Positions 51,090 through 60,224 of a stretch of DNA of 64,000 nucleotides are shown piece by piece. The position numbers were made by a program, and so were the translations under genes. The notes beneath the pieces are model-generated. The model searched no databases. It had not been told where the DNA came from and saw nothing but the letters and a program-made list of their open reading frames with translations. Origin of the DNA: an uncultured Desulfobacter sp. (GTDB lineage: Bacteria > Desulfobacterota > Desulfobacteria > Desulfobacterales > Desulfobacteraceae); the NCBI RefSeq assembly GCF_963666675.1, contig NZ_OY762929.1, positions 1,116,001-1,180,000 of the forward strand, read 5' to 3'. The number at the start of each line of letters is the position of its first letter. Position 1 is the first letter of the stretch.

Positions 51090-52452
51090 GGCAGACCTCC
51101 TGGGCCGGAACAAGCCCGTTGACAATGCGGGCAAAATCTTTTCCCCGTTCCTGGTAGTTGGCATAGAGATCAAAACTTGCACAGGCCGGGGATAAAAGCA
51201 CCACATTTCCTTTGCCTGCAACCGACACGGCCTTGTTCACGGCGCAGATCATGTCTTGGCAACGGTATGTGGGGCAAATGCCTTCAAAGGTTTCCATGAC
51301 ATGGTCGGCGGCTTCGCCCATACCGATTACCGCCTTGGCCCGGGCGTTAACTTCGGGGATCAGGGGCGCGAAATCCAGGCCCTTTTCCCGGCCTCCGAGA
51401 ATTAAAATGATGCCGGATTCAAAGGACTCCAGCGCACGGAGTACGGCATCTACGTTGGTGGCCTTGGAGTCGTTGTAAAACCGGACCCCGTCAATCTCCC
51501 GGACAAAGGCAATGCGATGGTCTGACAGGATAAATTCGTTCAGGGCCTGCCGGATGCCAGCCATGTCGGCACCGCAGCTGAGCGCCGCAAGGGCGGCTGC
51601 GGCAACATTTTCCAGGTTATGGATGCCGGGAAGCCCGGCCAGTGTCTCTGCTGTCAGGGTGTCGCTGATCTTGTCAGTTTGGATCTCGATGCCCGTCTTG
51701 TGGACGCTTGCACCCCGATTTACAGGATGGGCGGATGAAAATTCAAGAACGTCGGCACAAATGGATTGGGTCCGGGTTGAAAAATCGTTGATGCGGCCAT
51801 TGATCACGGCGGTATCTTCTGCGGTCATATTTTTGAAAATAGACCATTTGGAATTGATATAGCTGTCAAAGTCCGGATACCGGTTCAGGTGATCTTCGGC
51901 AATATTGAGCAGTGCTGCCGTTTGGGGTTTGAAGGTCTGGGCAAGATCGAGCTGGAAGGAGGAAATTTCAGCCACCACAACGTCCTTGGGATTATCCTGC
52001 ATGAGATATTCCACCAGCGGGGTGCCGATATTACCGCCCATAAAGCAGGAAACGCCCGAAGCTTCAAGCATGGCTGTGGTCAGTTCCGTGGTGGTGGTCT
52101 TTCCATTTGTGGCTGTTATCGCGATGACCGGTGTGGTGTTGTAGCGGTGAAAAATATCCAGTTCGCCTGTGACGGTTACGCCCTTTTCCCGGGCCGCCCG
52201 GATGAACGGCATGGTTAAGGGAATACCGGGGCTGGGGATAATCACGGATGCCTTGTCGAACATCTCCTGGGTGTGCCTGCCGATCACCACCGGAATGCCA
52301 AGTTTTTCCAAGCTCGCTGCTTCATCTGTCTTTGTTTCATCAATATCCGTGGCCGCCACGCAGTGCCCCCGGGAGTTGAGAAAGCGGGCCATGGAAAGGC
52401 CACAGGCCCCTAAGCCCACAATGAGTTCATATGTTTCAGGAAACTTGGACAT
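51082..52452 (-). CDS. murD: UDP-N-acetylmuramoyl-L-alanine--D-glutamate ligase
   Basis: Adds D-Glu in the cytoplasmic steps of peptidoglycan synthesis. The 456-residue protein has VGLGACGLSMARFLNSRGH at the N-terminus, the ATP loop ITATNGKTTTTELTTAML (about residue 112), LNIAEDHLNRYPDFDSYINSK with the carbamylated-Lys site, and FYNDSKATNVDAVLRALESF. It overlaps the ftsW start by eight bases and follows mraY by one base. Confidence 0.97.
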   Translation of the reverse strand: MSKFPETYELIVGLGACGLSMARFLNSRGHCVAATDIDETKTDEAASLEKLGIPVVIGRHTQEMFDKASVIIPSPGIPLTMPFIRAAREKGVTVTGELDIFHRYNTTPVIAITATNGKTTTTELTTAMLEASGVSCFMGGNIGTPLVEYLMQDNPKDVVVAEISSFQLDLAQTFKPQTAALLNIAEDHLNRYPDFDSYINSKWSIFKNMTAEDTAVINGRINDFSTRTQSICADVLEFSSAHPVNRGASVHKTGIEIQTDKISDTLTAETLAGLPGIHNLENVAAAALAALSCGADMAGIRQALNEFILSDHRIAFVREIDGVRFYNDSKATNVDAVLRALESFESGIILILGGREKGLDFAPLIPEVNARAKAVIGMGEAADHVMETFEGICPTYRCQDMICAVNKAVSVAGKGNVVLLSPACASFDLYANYQERGKDFARIVNGLVPAQEVCHG

Positions 52453-52453
52453 C

Positions 52454-53533
52454 TTATCTTATCTTCAACGTACTTAGGGAGAGGGCGGCCAGGGTAATGG
52501 AAATAATCCAGAACCGGACGATCACCTTGGATTCATGCCAGCCTTTCAGTTCAAAATGGTGATGCAAAGGAGCCATTCTGAAGATTCTCTTGCCGTGGGT
52601 GAGTTTAAAATAGCCCACCTGAAGGATTACGGAACCTGCTTCCATGACAAAAAGTCCGCCTACCAGCACCAGCATGATCTCCTGTTTGGTGACCACGGCA
52701 ATGGTGCCCAGGATCGCCCCCAGGGGGATGGAGCCGGTATCGCCCATGAAGATCTGGGCCGGATGGGCATTGAACCATAAAAATCCCATGCCTGCACCTG
52801 CCAGGATGCCGCAGATGACCGAGACTTCACCGGCTGCCGGAATGTGCCGGACATGCAGATATTGTGCAAATTCGGTATGGCCGGCCACATAGGCAAACAG
52901 CATATAGGTGAAGGATGCCACGATAAACGGTCCGATGGCCAGGCCGTCCAGGCCGTCAGTGAGGTTTACGGCATTGGATGTGCCCACAATCACCAGGCAG
53001 GCAAAGGGAATATAAAACACACCCAGATCAATGGCCACGTTTTTGAAGAACGGCACGGTCAGCACGGCGTTGAAATCCGGGCTGCTGTATATCAGAAAAC
53101 CGATGAGCAGGCCTGAGAGAATCTGGAGAAGGAATTTACTTTTTGCCGTGAATCCCATGTTTGTTTTTTTGCTCAACGACAGGTAGTCGTCAATAAAGCC
53201 GATGGCACCGAAAAGCAGGGTGACCAGCATCAGAATGTTCACATAGTGGTTGGTGAAGTTCCCCCATAAAAAGGTGGAAACAAAAATGGAAAACAAAATC
53301 ATGATGCCGCCCATGGTGGGGGTGCCCTGTTTTTTCAAGTGGGACTGGGGGCCGTCGGTCTGGATGATCTGCCCAAAGTGCATGATCTGAAGGCGCCGGA
53401 TCACAAAGGGGCCGAGGATAAAGCAGATGATAAAGGCGGTCAGTCCCCCGTATATGGTGCGGAAGGTAATATACCGGAAAATATTGAAAACGGTATTCAG
53501 ATCATGTAACGGGTATAAAAACTGGTAAAACAT
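52454..53533 (-). CDS. mraY: Phospho-N-acetylmuramoyl-pentapeptide transferase
   Basis: Membrane enzyme of 359 residues and ten helices that makes lipid I. Motifs: QTDGPQSHLKKQGTPTMGGI (N-terminal signature), FIDDYLSLSKKTNMGF (Asp pair), SNAVNLTDGLDGLAIGP, FNAHPAQIFMGDTGSIPLGA and PLHHHFELKGWHESKVIVRF (His triad loop). Lengths and motifs are complete. It lies four bases after the MurEF gene. Confidence 0.98.
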   Translation of the reverse strand: MFYQFLYPLHDLNTVFNIFRYITFRTIYGGLTAFIICFILGPFVIRRLQIMHFGQIIQTDGPQSHLKKQGTPTMGGIMILFSIFVSTFLWGNFTNHYVNILMLVTLLFGAIGFIDDYLSLSKKTNMGFTAKSKFLLQILSGLLIGFLIYSSPDFNAVLTVPFFKNVAIDLGVFYIPFACLVIVGTSNAVNLTDGLDGLAIGPFIVASFTYMLFAYVAGHTEFAQYLHVRHIPAAGEVSVICGILAGAGMGFLWFNAHPAQIFMGDTGSIPLGAILGTIAVVTKQEIMLVLVGGLFVMEAGSVILQVGYFKLTHGKRIFRMAPLHHHFELKGWHESKVIVRFWIISITLAALSLSTLKIR

Positions 53534-53537
53534 TCGA

Positions 53538-56500
53538 CTATTTCGCCTTATTTAAAGGTATCTCTTCAAGTACCGGAATCAGGGTCTCCATGGCCATTCC
53601 CCTGGAACCTTTGAACAGTACCCAATTTTCGTGTTCTATTGATTGTTTAAGGGTTTTTTCCAACAATTGCTTGGATCCCATGACGATGCGTTCTTCCGGG
53701 TATCCGTTTTCCAACGCACCTTCCCGGATCCGGGCGACCTGGGTGCCGAACAGTAAAAGCTTTGCCGGAGAGAGGGTTGCCACAAGGAGTCCCACCTGCC
53801 GGTGGTGCGTCTGGGTTTGGTCTCCCAACTCCAGCATGTCACCGAGCACGGCAATGCCCCGGTTGGTGCCGGCCATCCGGTTCAAGACCTTCAGGGCCTG
53901 GTCCATGGAACTGGGATTGGCATTGTAGGTGTCATCAATGAGATGAATACCGTTGCCAAGATGCCGTAGATGCATTCTGCCCGTAACCGGAATAAAAGCG
54001 TTAAGACCCTTGGCGATGTCTGTTTCATCTATGCCAGCCGCCGTTGCCAGGGCTGCGGCTGCGGCCGCATTAAACGCCATGAAATCAGCCGGGGAGGGTA
54101 CCGTATATTGGCGGGATTGTCCATCCATGGTCAAAGAAAAGGCAATGCCGTGGTCCGTGGGTTTAAGTCGTGATAACCGGACGTCACTGTCGGGATGGGT
54201 GCCGAAACGTATTAATTCTGAAGTGTTGGCCTCTTTTTTTGCTGCCTGAGCAAGGATATCAACCCTGGGGTCATCGGCAAAAATAATGGCTGTGCCGGCA
54301 GGGTTCAGGCCTTTAAAAATTTCAGCTTTGGCCCGGGCCACATTTTCCAGGGACCCCACCCCTTCCATATGGGAGCCGTGGGTGTTGGTGATCAGGGCAA
54401 TGTCGGGCTGGGCAATGGCTGAAAGCCGCTCAATTTCCCCCGGGTTGCTCATGCCCATCTCCACGACAGCCCATTCGTGGATATCCGCCAGCCTGAGCAG
54501 GGTCAGGGGCAGGCCGATTTCATTGTTCAGGTTGCCCCGGGTGGCCAGGGTGTCGTGGTGTTGGGAAAAGATGTCCTGGGCCATTTGCCGGGTGGATGTT
54601 TTCCCGTTGGAGCCTGTCAGGGCCGCAATTTTCGCATTTGAGCGCATTCTGTGGTACCGGGCCAGATTTCCCAAGGCAACCAGGGTGTCCGGTACGGGAA
54701 AAAAACAGACACTCGTTTCGTCTAAAAGGCGTTGTTGATTTGAATCAAGGGTGTCTAAATAGCCTTGCTTGACAACGAAGGCGGAAACGCCTTTCTCTGC
54801 CAGGTCGGGAATAAAGGTGTGGCCGTCATAGCGGTCTCCTGCCAATGCCAGAAAGACCATGTCCGGGGTGATGGTTCTTGAGTCGGTGCCGATGCCTTTA
54901 AAAACAGTTGATCCGGTATCTTCGGCATTATTTGGGCCTGACAAGGTGACGGATGCACATCCAAGGGCCGAGGATAGATCCGTCAGATTCCATGGCTTTG
55001 GCGTCAACAGCTTGGTGCAGGCATCGGTTAAGTGTTCCTTGTCATCAAAGTGAATGGTGCCTTCATTGGTGATCTGGTAGGTTTCATGGCCCTTGCCTGC
55101 CGCCACGATAATATCCTGGGGTTTTGAGATCTGAACGGCTAAGGCCAAGGCCTTGGCCCGGTCGGTCATCCGGATATAGCCTTTTTGAGGAAGATTTGAG
55201 TCGGCAGGATCAATGGGTTTAACCCCCTGGGTTTGGATCCCCGCTATGATTTCGTCCACAATGACCTCGGGATCTTCGGATCGCGGGTTGTCCGAGCTGA
55301 CAATGGCGATATCCGAATATTTACAGGCCATGATACCCATGGGCGCGCGTTTGGTGCGGTCCCGGTCCCCGCCGCATCCGAATACCGTGATCAGCCGGGC
55401 AGGGGCGCGGCCGGCAAGGGTTTTCAGGATGGATTCAAGGGCGTCCGGGGTGTGGGCATAATCCACAAAGATGTGGCGGTTCAGGTCGGTGGGCAGTTTT
55501 TCAAGGCGGCCCGGTACCCGGTCCAGGGCGGAAATGCCCCGGGCAATGGATTCCGGGCAGATCCCTGTGGCCAAGGCCGCACCTGCGGCACACAAGATGT
55601 TTTCCAGGTTGAAATGGCCCGTGAGCGCAGAGGTCAGGGGGGCCTGCACACCAGAGAAATCCAGGGTGCCTTTCAACCCATGGATGTCGTCCGTGATGTC
55701 AATGGCCTTGATATCCGCATCACCATCGGCACTGACCCGGATCACGGGCGGCTTAATGCCCTCTGCCAGGCGGATGCCGTATTCATTGTCAATGTTGACT
55801 ACCGCCTTGCCCCGGGTGCCGTCTTCAAACGGGCCTAAATGACGGGTGAACAGGGTTCGTTTGCAGTCAAAATAATCTTCGAATCCGTCGTGGTAGTCCA
55901 GATGATCCTGGGTGAGGTTGGTGAACACCGCCGCATTAAATTCACATTCATCCACCCGGTGCTGGTCCAGGCTGTGGGAGGAGACCTCCATGATCACATG
56001 GGTGACACCGGCAAGTTTCATGTCATGCATGGTTTTTTGCAGGCATACCGCATCAGGTGTGGTGACGGCGCTGTTAATGGTGAAGCCGGGATATCTGATG
56101 TTGACCGTGCCGATGACGCCGCAGGTGATCCCACAGGTCTGATAAATTTTTTCCAACAGCCAGGTGATGCTGGTCTTGCCGTTGGTGCCGGTGATGCCCA
56201 CAACCACCAGGTCCTTTGATGGGTGGCCATAAAGGTTTGCGGCTGCAATGGCGGTATCTTTGCGGGTATTTTTTGAGAGCACAATCTGTTGTGCCTGTTC
56301 CCAGGGCAGGTCCCGGGGGATTCTTTGGGCCAGAACCGCTGCGGCCCCCTGGTCAAGCGCCTGGGCAATATAGTTATGGCCGTCGGCGGCATGGCCGTCC
56401 ACGGCGATGAAGAGTGATCCCGGGGAAACCTGCCTGGAATCGCAGGTGATATGGGTGATGGAGGTGTTGCCGATACCTGCCTGTTCCTGATCAGGCGTGA

Positions 56501-56540
56501 GCACGACTTCAGTTGTGTTCAGGATGTCAGTCAGCTGCAT
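53538..56540 (-). CDS. murEF: Bifunctional MurE-MurF: mDAP-adding and D-Ala-D-Ala-adding ligases in one chain
   Basis: A single 1000-residue frame holds two complete Mur ligases. Residues about 1-510 are MurE, with the ATP loop GITGTNGKTSITWLLEK (about 115), a carbamylated Lys in DYFDCKRTLF and the DNPRSEDP motif (about 418) that selects meso-diaminopimelate. Residues about 515-1000 are MurF, with ATP loop TGSNGKTSTRQMAQ (about 640), NEIGLPLTLL, EMGMSNPGEI and DDTYNANPSSM. There is no stop or frameshift between them. The fusion would couple two consecutive steps. It lies between ftsI (14-base overlap) and mraY. Confidence 0.95.
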   Translation of the reverse strand: MQLTDILNTTEVVLTPDQEQAGIGNTSITHITCDSRQVSPGSLFIAVDGHAADGHNYIAQALDQGAAAVLAQRIPRDLPWEQAQQIVLSKNTRKDTAIAAANLYGHPSKDLVVVGITGTNGKTSITWLLEKIYQTCGITCGVIGTVNIRYPGFTINSAVTTPDAVCLQKTMHDMKLAGVTHVIMEVSSHSLDQHRVDECEFNAAVFTNLTQDHLDYHDGFEDYFDCKRTLFTRHLGPFEDGTRGKAVVNIDNEYGIRLAEGIKPPVIRVSADGDADIKAIDITDDIHGLKGTLDFSGVQAPLTSALTGHFNLENILCAAGAALATGICPESIARGISALDRVPGRLEKLPTDLNRHIFVDYAHTPDALESILKTLAGRAPARLITVFGCGGDRDRTKRAPMGIMACKYSDIAIVSSDNPRSEDPEVIVDEIIAGIQTQGVKPIDPADSNLPQKGYIRMTDRAKALALAVQISKPQDIIVAAGKGHETYQITNEGTIHFDDKEHLTDACTKLLTPKPWNLTDLSSALGCASVTLSGPNNAEDTGSTVFKGIGTDSRTITPDMVFLALAGDRYDGHTFIPDLAEKGVSAFVVKQGYLDTLDSNQQRLLDETSVCFFPVPDTLVALGNLARYHRMRSNAKIAALTGSNGKTSTRQMAQDIFSQHHDTLATRGNLNNEIGLPLTLLRLADIHEWAVVEMGMSNPGEIERLSAIAQPDIALITNTHGSHMEGVGSLENVARAKAEIFKGLNPAGTAIIFADDPRVDILAQAAKKEANTSELIRFGTHPDSDVRLSRLKPTDHGIAFSLTMDGQSRQYTVPSPADFMAFNAAAAAALATAAGIDETDIAKGLNAFIPVTGRMHLRHLGNGIHLIDDTYNANPSSMDQALKVLNRMAGTNRGIAVLGDMLELGDQTQTHHRQVGLLVATLSPAKLLLFGTQVARIREGALENGYPEERIVMGSKQLLEKTLKQSIEHENWVLFKGSRGMAMETLIPVLEEIPLNKAK

Positions 56541-58263
56541 GGAACACCTCCCGGGGTAATGCTGCTATCATGTCCGTGTTGGGGGCAATGTTCAGATAGT
56601 TAAAGGACCGGGCCATGATATCCTTGAAGGCCGGTGCCGCCACAATGCCGCCGTAATGGTTCTGCTTGGGTTCGTCCACCACCACCAGAATGGCCAGGGC
56701 GGGGTTGCCAAAGGGGGCAAAGCCTGCAAACGCGGCCGTGTATCTGGAACTGGAATACCCTTTTTTGCCCCTGGCCGCTTTCTGGGCCGTGCTGGTTTTG
56801 CCGCATATCCGGTAACCGGGGATGGCGGCTTTGGTGCCTGTGCCGTCTTCCTGGACCACCCGGGCCATCATTTTTTTTACAATGCCAGCGGTTTTGGGGG
56901 AGATCACCTGGCGGACCACGCAGGGGGTGTTTTCCCGGATCACCTCACCTGTGTTGGAAAGCACTTTTTTAACCAGCAGGGGTTTCATCAATTTGCCGCC
57001 ATTGGCTATGGCGGATACGGCACTGACAAGCTGGAGCGCGGTCACCGACATGCCCTGGCCAAAGGAGATGGCCACCGCATCAATGCTGGTCCAGCGCTTC
57101 AACGGCAAAATAACACCGGAGCTTTCTGCCGGGCAGTTGATGCCGGTTTTGTTGCCGAATCCAAAGGCTTTCAGGTAATAGTGCATGGCCTTGGGCCCGA
57201 TCTCCTGGGCGATTTTGGCCGCCCCGATGTTGGATGAAAACTTTATGATCTGACCGGGGGTCAGGTAATCATGGGGATGGGTGTCATGGATGACGGATCT
57301 GCCCACGCGGTAGTTGCCGTTTTCGCAATTAATAATGGTTTTGGGGGCCATTCCCCGTTCGATGGCCGAGGCCACGGTGATCACTTTCATGATGGAGCCG
57401 GGCTCGAATGCATCGGTCATTGCCCTGTTCCTGTAGCGGCTGCGGCTGAAATCGCCATAGTTGTTGGGATTGAACTCCGGGTAGTGCGCCATGGCAAGAA
57501 TTTCACCGGTGGCAGGCTGCATCACGATGGCCATGCCTGATTTCCCCCGGTGTTCTTTCACGGCCTGTTCCAGGGCCTGTTCGCTGAAGAACTGGATTTT
57601 TTTATCCAGGGCCAAAACGATGGTGCCGCCCTGAAGCCCCTCACGCCGTGGGCTGCCCGTATCAAGGATTGTGCCCTGGCCGTCCCTGTATTCCTGGGTT
57701 TTTCGGGTTTTGCCTTCCAACACCTCATTATAAGAAAATTCCAGCCCCTCAAGGCCGTGGTCATCCTGACCGGTGAATCCGACGACCTGGGCTGCCAGGT
57801 GTCGGTTGGGATAAAATCGTTTGGAATTATCCTGGATATAGATGCCGACTATGTTCAGATCTTTGACAGCTTTGGCCTTGGTTGGAGAGACCCGGCTTGC
57901 CAGGAGCGCAAACCTGCGGTCCTGGGATAGTTTTTTTTCTATTTCAGACCGGCTGCCGCCAATGATTTTGACCAGCATGGCTGCCGTCTGGCCGGCATTT
58001 GTGATCTGGGTGGGATCTGCGGTAATGTTGGGGGCGTCAATGCTGGCACCCAGTTTGTTTAAGTGACGGTCAAGGATCAGCCCGCGTTCACCCTGGATGG
58101 AGATTTGTCTGACATAGGTATTTTCAGCCCTTTTTTTCAGGGTTTCACCCTGGAGAATCTGGATGTCAAAAGAACGAATGACAATGCCCACCAGGCACAG
58201 TAACAGAAAAAAACGGATCACAAGAATCCGGGCGCCTAATTTTTCATGGGGGGATGCCGCCAT
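56527..58263 (-). CDS. ftsI: Division transpeptidase FtsI (PBP3)
   Basis: Class B penicillin-binding protein of 578 residues with one N-terminal membrane helix (ILVIRFFLLLCLVGIVIRSF). The dimerisation domain precedes the transpeptidase domain. Active-site motifs are SxxK in EPGSIMKVITVAS (about residue 289), SxN in FSSNIGAAKI (about 343) and KTSTAQ (KTG-type box, about 489). It crosslinks septal peptidoglycan together with FtsW. It starts immediately after the ftsL stop. Confidence 0.96.
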   Translation of the reverse strand: MAASPHEKLGARILVIRFFLLLCLVGIVIRSFDIQILQGETLKKRAENTYVRQISIQGERGLILDRHLNKLGASIDAPNITADPTQITNAGQTAAMLVKIIGGSRSEIEKKLSQDRRFALLASRVSPTKAKAVKDLNIVGIYIQDNSKRFYPNRHLAAQVVGFTGQDDHGLEGLEFSYNEVLEGKTRKTQEYRDGQGTILDTGSPRREGLQGGTIVLALDKKIQFFSEQALEQAVKEHRGKSGMAIVMQPATGEILAMAHYPEFNPNNYGDFSRSRYRNRAMTDAFEPGSIMKVITVASAIERGMAPKTIINCENGNYRVGRSVIHDTHPHDYLTPGQIIKFSSNIGAAKIAQEIGPKAMHYYLKAFGFGNKTGINCPAESSGVILPLKRWTSIDAVAISFGQGMSVTALQLVSAVSAIANGGKLMKPLLVKKVLSNTGEVIRENTPCVVRQVISPKTAGIVKKMMARVVQEDGTGTKAAIPGYRICGKTSTAQKAARGKKGYSSSRYTAAFAGFAPFGNPALAILVVVDEPKQNHYGGIVAAPAFKDIMARSFNYLNIAPNTDMIAALPREVFHAAD

Positions 58264-58575
58264 TTATTTTTTTCCTTTGGACAGATAAATGGTTTCATTA
58301 AAAATGTCCGGTGCCAGCCCCAACCGGGTCCGGGCAATACGGGCTATACGTGTGTCGGATTTAAGACGCTCGATTTCAACACCCAGAGCCTGGCGGTAAT
58401 CCGCCAGCTCCTGGATACGGTGTTCGGTTTTTGCAATCATGATCATGGCCTGGTTGGATTCGCTTCTGATCCAGGCGTTGCAAATGAGTTCGGCAGCCAG
58501 CGCGATGATGAGAAAAAACCACAGCACTCCGGTTTGGTTCTGGATGGCATCAGATTGTTTTTGTGGTGTGTTCAC
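58264..58575 (-). CDS. ftsL: Cell-division protein FtsL
   Basis: A 103-residue bitopic protein: short N-terminus, one membrane helix (GVLWFFLIIALAAELICNAW) and a periplasmic coiled coil (IAKTEHRIQELADYRQALGVEI) ending in RIARTRLGLAPD, the usual FtsL tail. It begins with GTG at 58575, with AAGGG about ten bases upstream. The next gene, ftsI, follows directly. Identity rests on size, topology and position because FtsL sequences diverge. Confidence 0.85.
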   Translation of the reverse strand: MNTPQKQSDAIQNQTGVLWFFLIIALAAELICNAWIRSESNQAMIMIAKTEHRIQELADYRQALGVEIERLKSDTRIARIARTRLGLAPDIFNETIYLSKGKK

Positions 58576-58628
58576 AGCTGGATTGCCCTTTTGTTTAAAA
58601 TCCCAATACGCTGTTCAATTTAAGTTGT

Positions 58629-58664
58629 GGAATGCGCCCGGGTGTCGGCCGGCCGGGTCATTCC
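58629..58664. repeat. Inverted repeat in the rsmH-ftsL gap
   Basis: GGAATG-cgCCCGGG-tgtcggccgg-CCGGGt-CATTCC forms a GC-rich imperfect hairpin. No T-run follows on the - strand, so it is not a clear terminator. It could pause or stabilise the transcript between rsmH and ftsL. The 186-base gap holds no ORF. Confidence 0.55.
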
Positions 58665-58761
58665 GCGGGGGTTATAAAAAGTCTGGGTAAGTTGCTCAAA
58701 TTTTTTAAACCTTGTTAAGGGCTGTGTCTGGCCGTTGACGTGTCAGATCAGCCCATGGCTG

Positions 58762-59700
58762 TCATATTTTTTGTGCGACCCTCAGTTTGGCGCTTCTTGC
58801 CATGGGGTTGGCTTTCAATTCGTCCGGGTCCGCCGTTACAGGTTTGCGGGTGACCGATTCCATCTGCTTGACAAAACCGCATATACATTGGGGAAATTGT
58901 CTCGGGCAGGTGCATCCGTTTTCAAAGGTCCGCAGCTGCTGTTTGACAATACGGTCTTCCAGGGAGTGAAAGGAGATAATGCTGATACGACCGCCCTTGA
59001 CCAGCATGGAGGGAACCGCCTGCATAAATCTTTCCAGGCGTTCAAGCTCCCGGTTGACTTCAATGCGCAGGGCCTGGAACACCCGGGTGGCCGGATGAAT
59101 CTTCTGCTTTGCCTTTGCCCGGCCGGGCATGGCGTTTTCTATGATTCCGGCAAGTTCCAGGCTGCCGGTAATGGGGGCAGCGACTCTTTTTTCAGTGATT
59201 GCCCGTGCCAATCGCCTTGAAAATCGCTCTTCCCCGTATTTAAAAAAAATATCAGCCAATTGTTTTTCCGAATAGGTATTTATCACCTGGTATGCGGTTA
59301 ACGAATTGCGGACATCCATCCGCATATCCAAGGGTTCGTCTTTTTTAAAACTGAACCCGCGTTTGCTCTGGGTCAGTTGATTGAGTGAAAAGCCTAAGTC
59401 AAGAAGGATGCTGTTAACCCCGTCTATGCCGGCATCTTTGAGAATGCCGGGAAGATCACTGAAGTTGTTATGGTACAGCCGGACATTGTCCTCGAAACCG
59501 TGAAGTACATTCCGGGCATTGGTGATGGCATCCATATCCTGGTCAATGCCGATGAGCAACCCGTCGGAGCCGATGGCCTTGAGTGTTGCCATGGCGTGTC
59601 CGCATCCGCCCAGGGTGCAGTCTACACATAGGTCTCCGGGTTTGATGTTTTGGTACGCATGCACCTGATTCGGCATGACGGAAGTGTGTTCGAAACCCAT
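58762..59700 (-). CDS. rsmH: 16S rRNA m4C1402 methyltransferase
   Basis: SAM-dependent enzyme of 312 residues (also called MraW) that methylates 16S rRNA C1402. It begins HTSVMPNQVHAYQNIKPGD, has the SAM-binding VDCTLGGCGHAMATLKAIG and IDQDMDAI, then LLDLGFSLNQLTQSKRGFSF with DMRMD, VFQALRIEVNRELERLERFM and SFHSLEDRIVKQ. The gene follows mraZ by one base, as in nearly all dcw clusters. Confidence 0.97.
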   Translation of the reverse strand: MGFEHTSVMPNQVHAYQNIKPGDLCVDCTLGGCGHAMATLKAIGSDGLLIGIDQDMDAITNARNVLHGFEDNVRLYHNNFSDLPGILKDAGIDGVNSILLDLGFSLNQLTQSKRGFSFKKDEPLDMRMDVRNSLTAYQVINTYSEKQLADIFFKYGEERFSRRLARAITEKRVAAPITGSLELAGIIENAMPGRAKAKQKIHPATRVFQALRIEVNRELERLERFMQAVPSMLVKGGRISIISFHSLEDRIVKQQLRTFENGCTCPRQFPQCICGFVKQMESVTRKPVTADPDELKANPMARSAKLRVAQKI

Positions 59701-59701
59701 A

Positions 59702-60175
59702 TTATAACCCTATGGAAGCAATCTCTTCTCGGACGTCCTCCCGCTTAAGCTCCTGCTCCATTTTCTTTTGTTCCTGCTCCCATTTTTCCTTTGCCCATAT
59801 TTCAAACCGGTCCAGAACACCCACAAGAACGACCTCTTTGTCGATCTCTGCGTACGCTCTTAGACTCTGGGGAATTAAAACCCTGTCCTGCTTGTCGCAT
59901 GTCAGCGGACAGGCATTTCCCAGAAAGAAACGTTTAAAGCTCTGCATGGCTGCAGTTTTAACCGTTTTCAAGCGGCCTTCTATAGCCTTCCATTCGCTGA
60001 AGGTAAAGGCGAAGATGCAGCCGTCCTTGCTTGAGACCACAATTCCGTATTCATCCTCCGCCTTGAGCACTTTTCTGAATCGTGCCGGGATGATGAGTCT
60101 CCCTTTGCCATCAATGGTATGACAGGAACTTGATCGGAACACTTGAGCGGCCTTTTTATTGAATGCTGCATCCAC
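59702..60175 (-). CDS. mraZ: Transcriptional regulator MraZ
   Basis: AbrB-fold DNA-binding repressor that opens dcw clusters. The 157-residue frame from GTG 60175 has two MraZ repeats: SSCHTIDGKGRLIIPARFRKVL and ACPLTCDKQDRVLIPQSLRAYA. Family members usually start MFRG-SS; here the matching VFRSSS begins at GTG 60139 with AAGG eight bases upstream. GTG 60175 lies inside a row of MraZ-box-like repeats. The shorter 145-residue form may therefore be the true protein. Cluster order and motifs make the identity firm. Confidence 0.93.
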   Translation of the reverse strand: MDAAFNKKAAQVFRSSSCHTIDGKGRLIIPARFRKVLKAEDEYGIVVSSKDGCIFAFTFSEWKAIEGRLKTVKTAAMQSFKRFFLGNACPLTCDKQDRVLIPQSLRAYAEIDKEVVLVGVLDRFEIWAKEKWEQEQKKMEQELKREDVREEIASIGL

Positions 60176-60200
60176 TTTGCACCCACCTTGCTGCCACTTT
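60172..60200 (-). promoter_or_regulatory. MraZ-box-like triple direct repeat
   Basis: On the - strand AAAGTGGC, AAGGTGGG and AAAGTGGA recur exactly 11 bases apart (GTGG at 60194-60197, 60183-60186 and 60172-60175). Known MraZ sites are rows of GTGG-type units at about one helical turn spacing, so this is the expected place and form of an autoregulatory operator. Confidence 0.7.
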
Positions 60201-60224
60201 TACGAAAAATATAAAAGAAGTCAA
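60197..60224 (-). promoter_or_regulatory. Putative promoter of the dcw cluster
   Basis: On the - strand TTGACT (60224-60219) is followed after 16 bases by TAAAAG (60202-60197). The -35 is good and the -10 is moderate. The -10 lies against the MraZ-box-like repeats, so a bound MraZ would block it. Confidence 0.55.

Noticed and set aside
54990..55020. Possible frameshift or missed stop joining murE and murF
   Set aside because: The frame is continuous over 1000 codons, both halves have complete motifs on each side, and the linker reads as ordinary protein; a natural fusion is the simpler reading.
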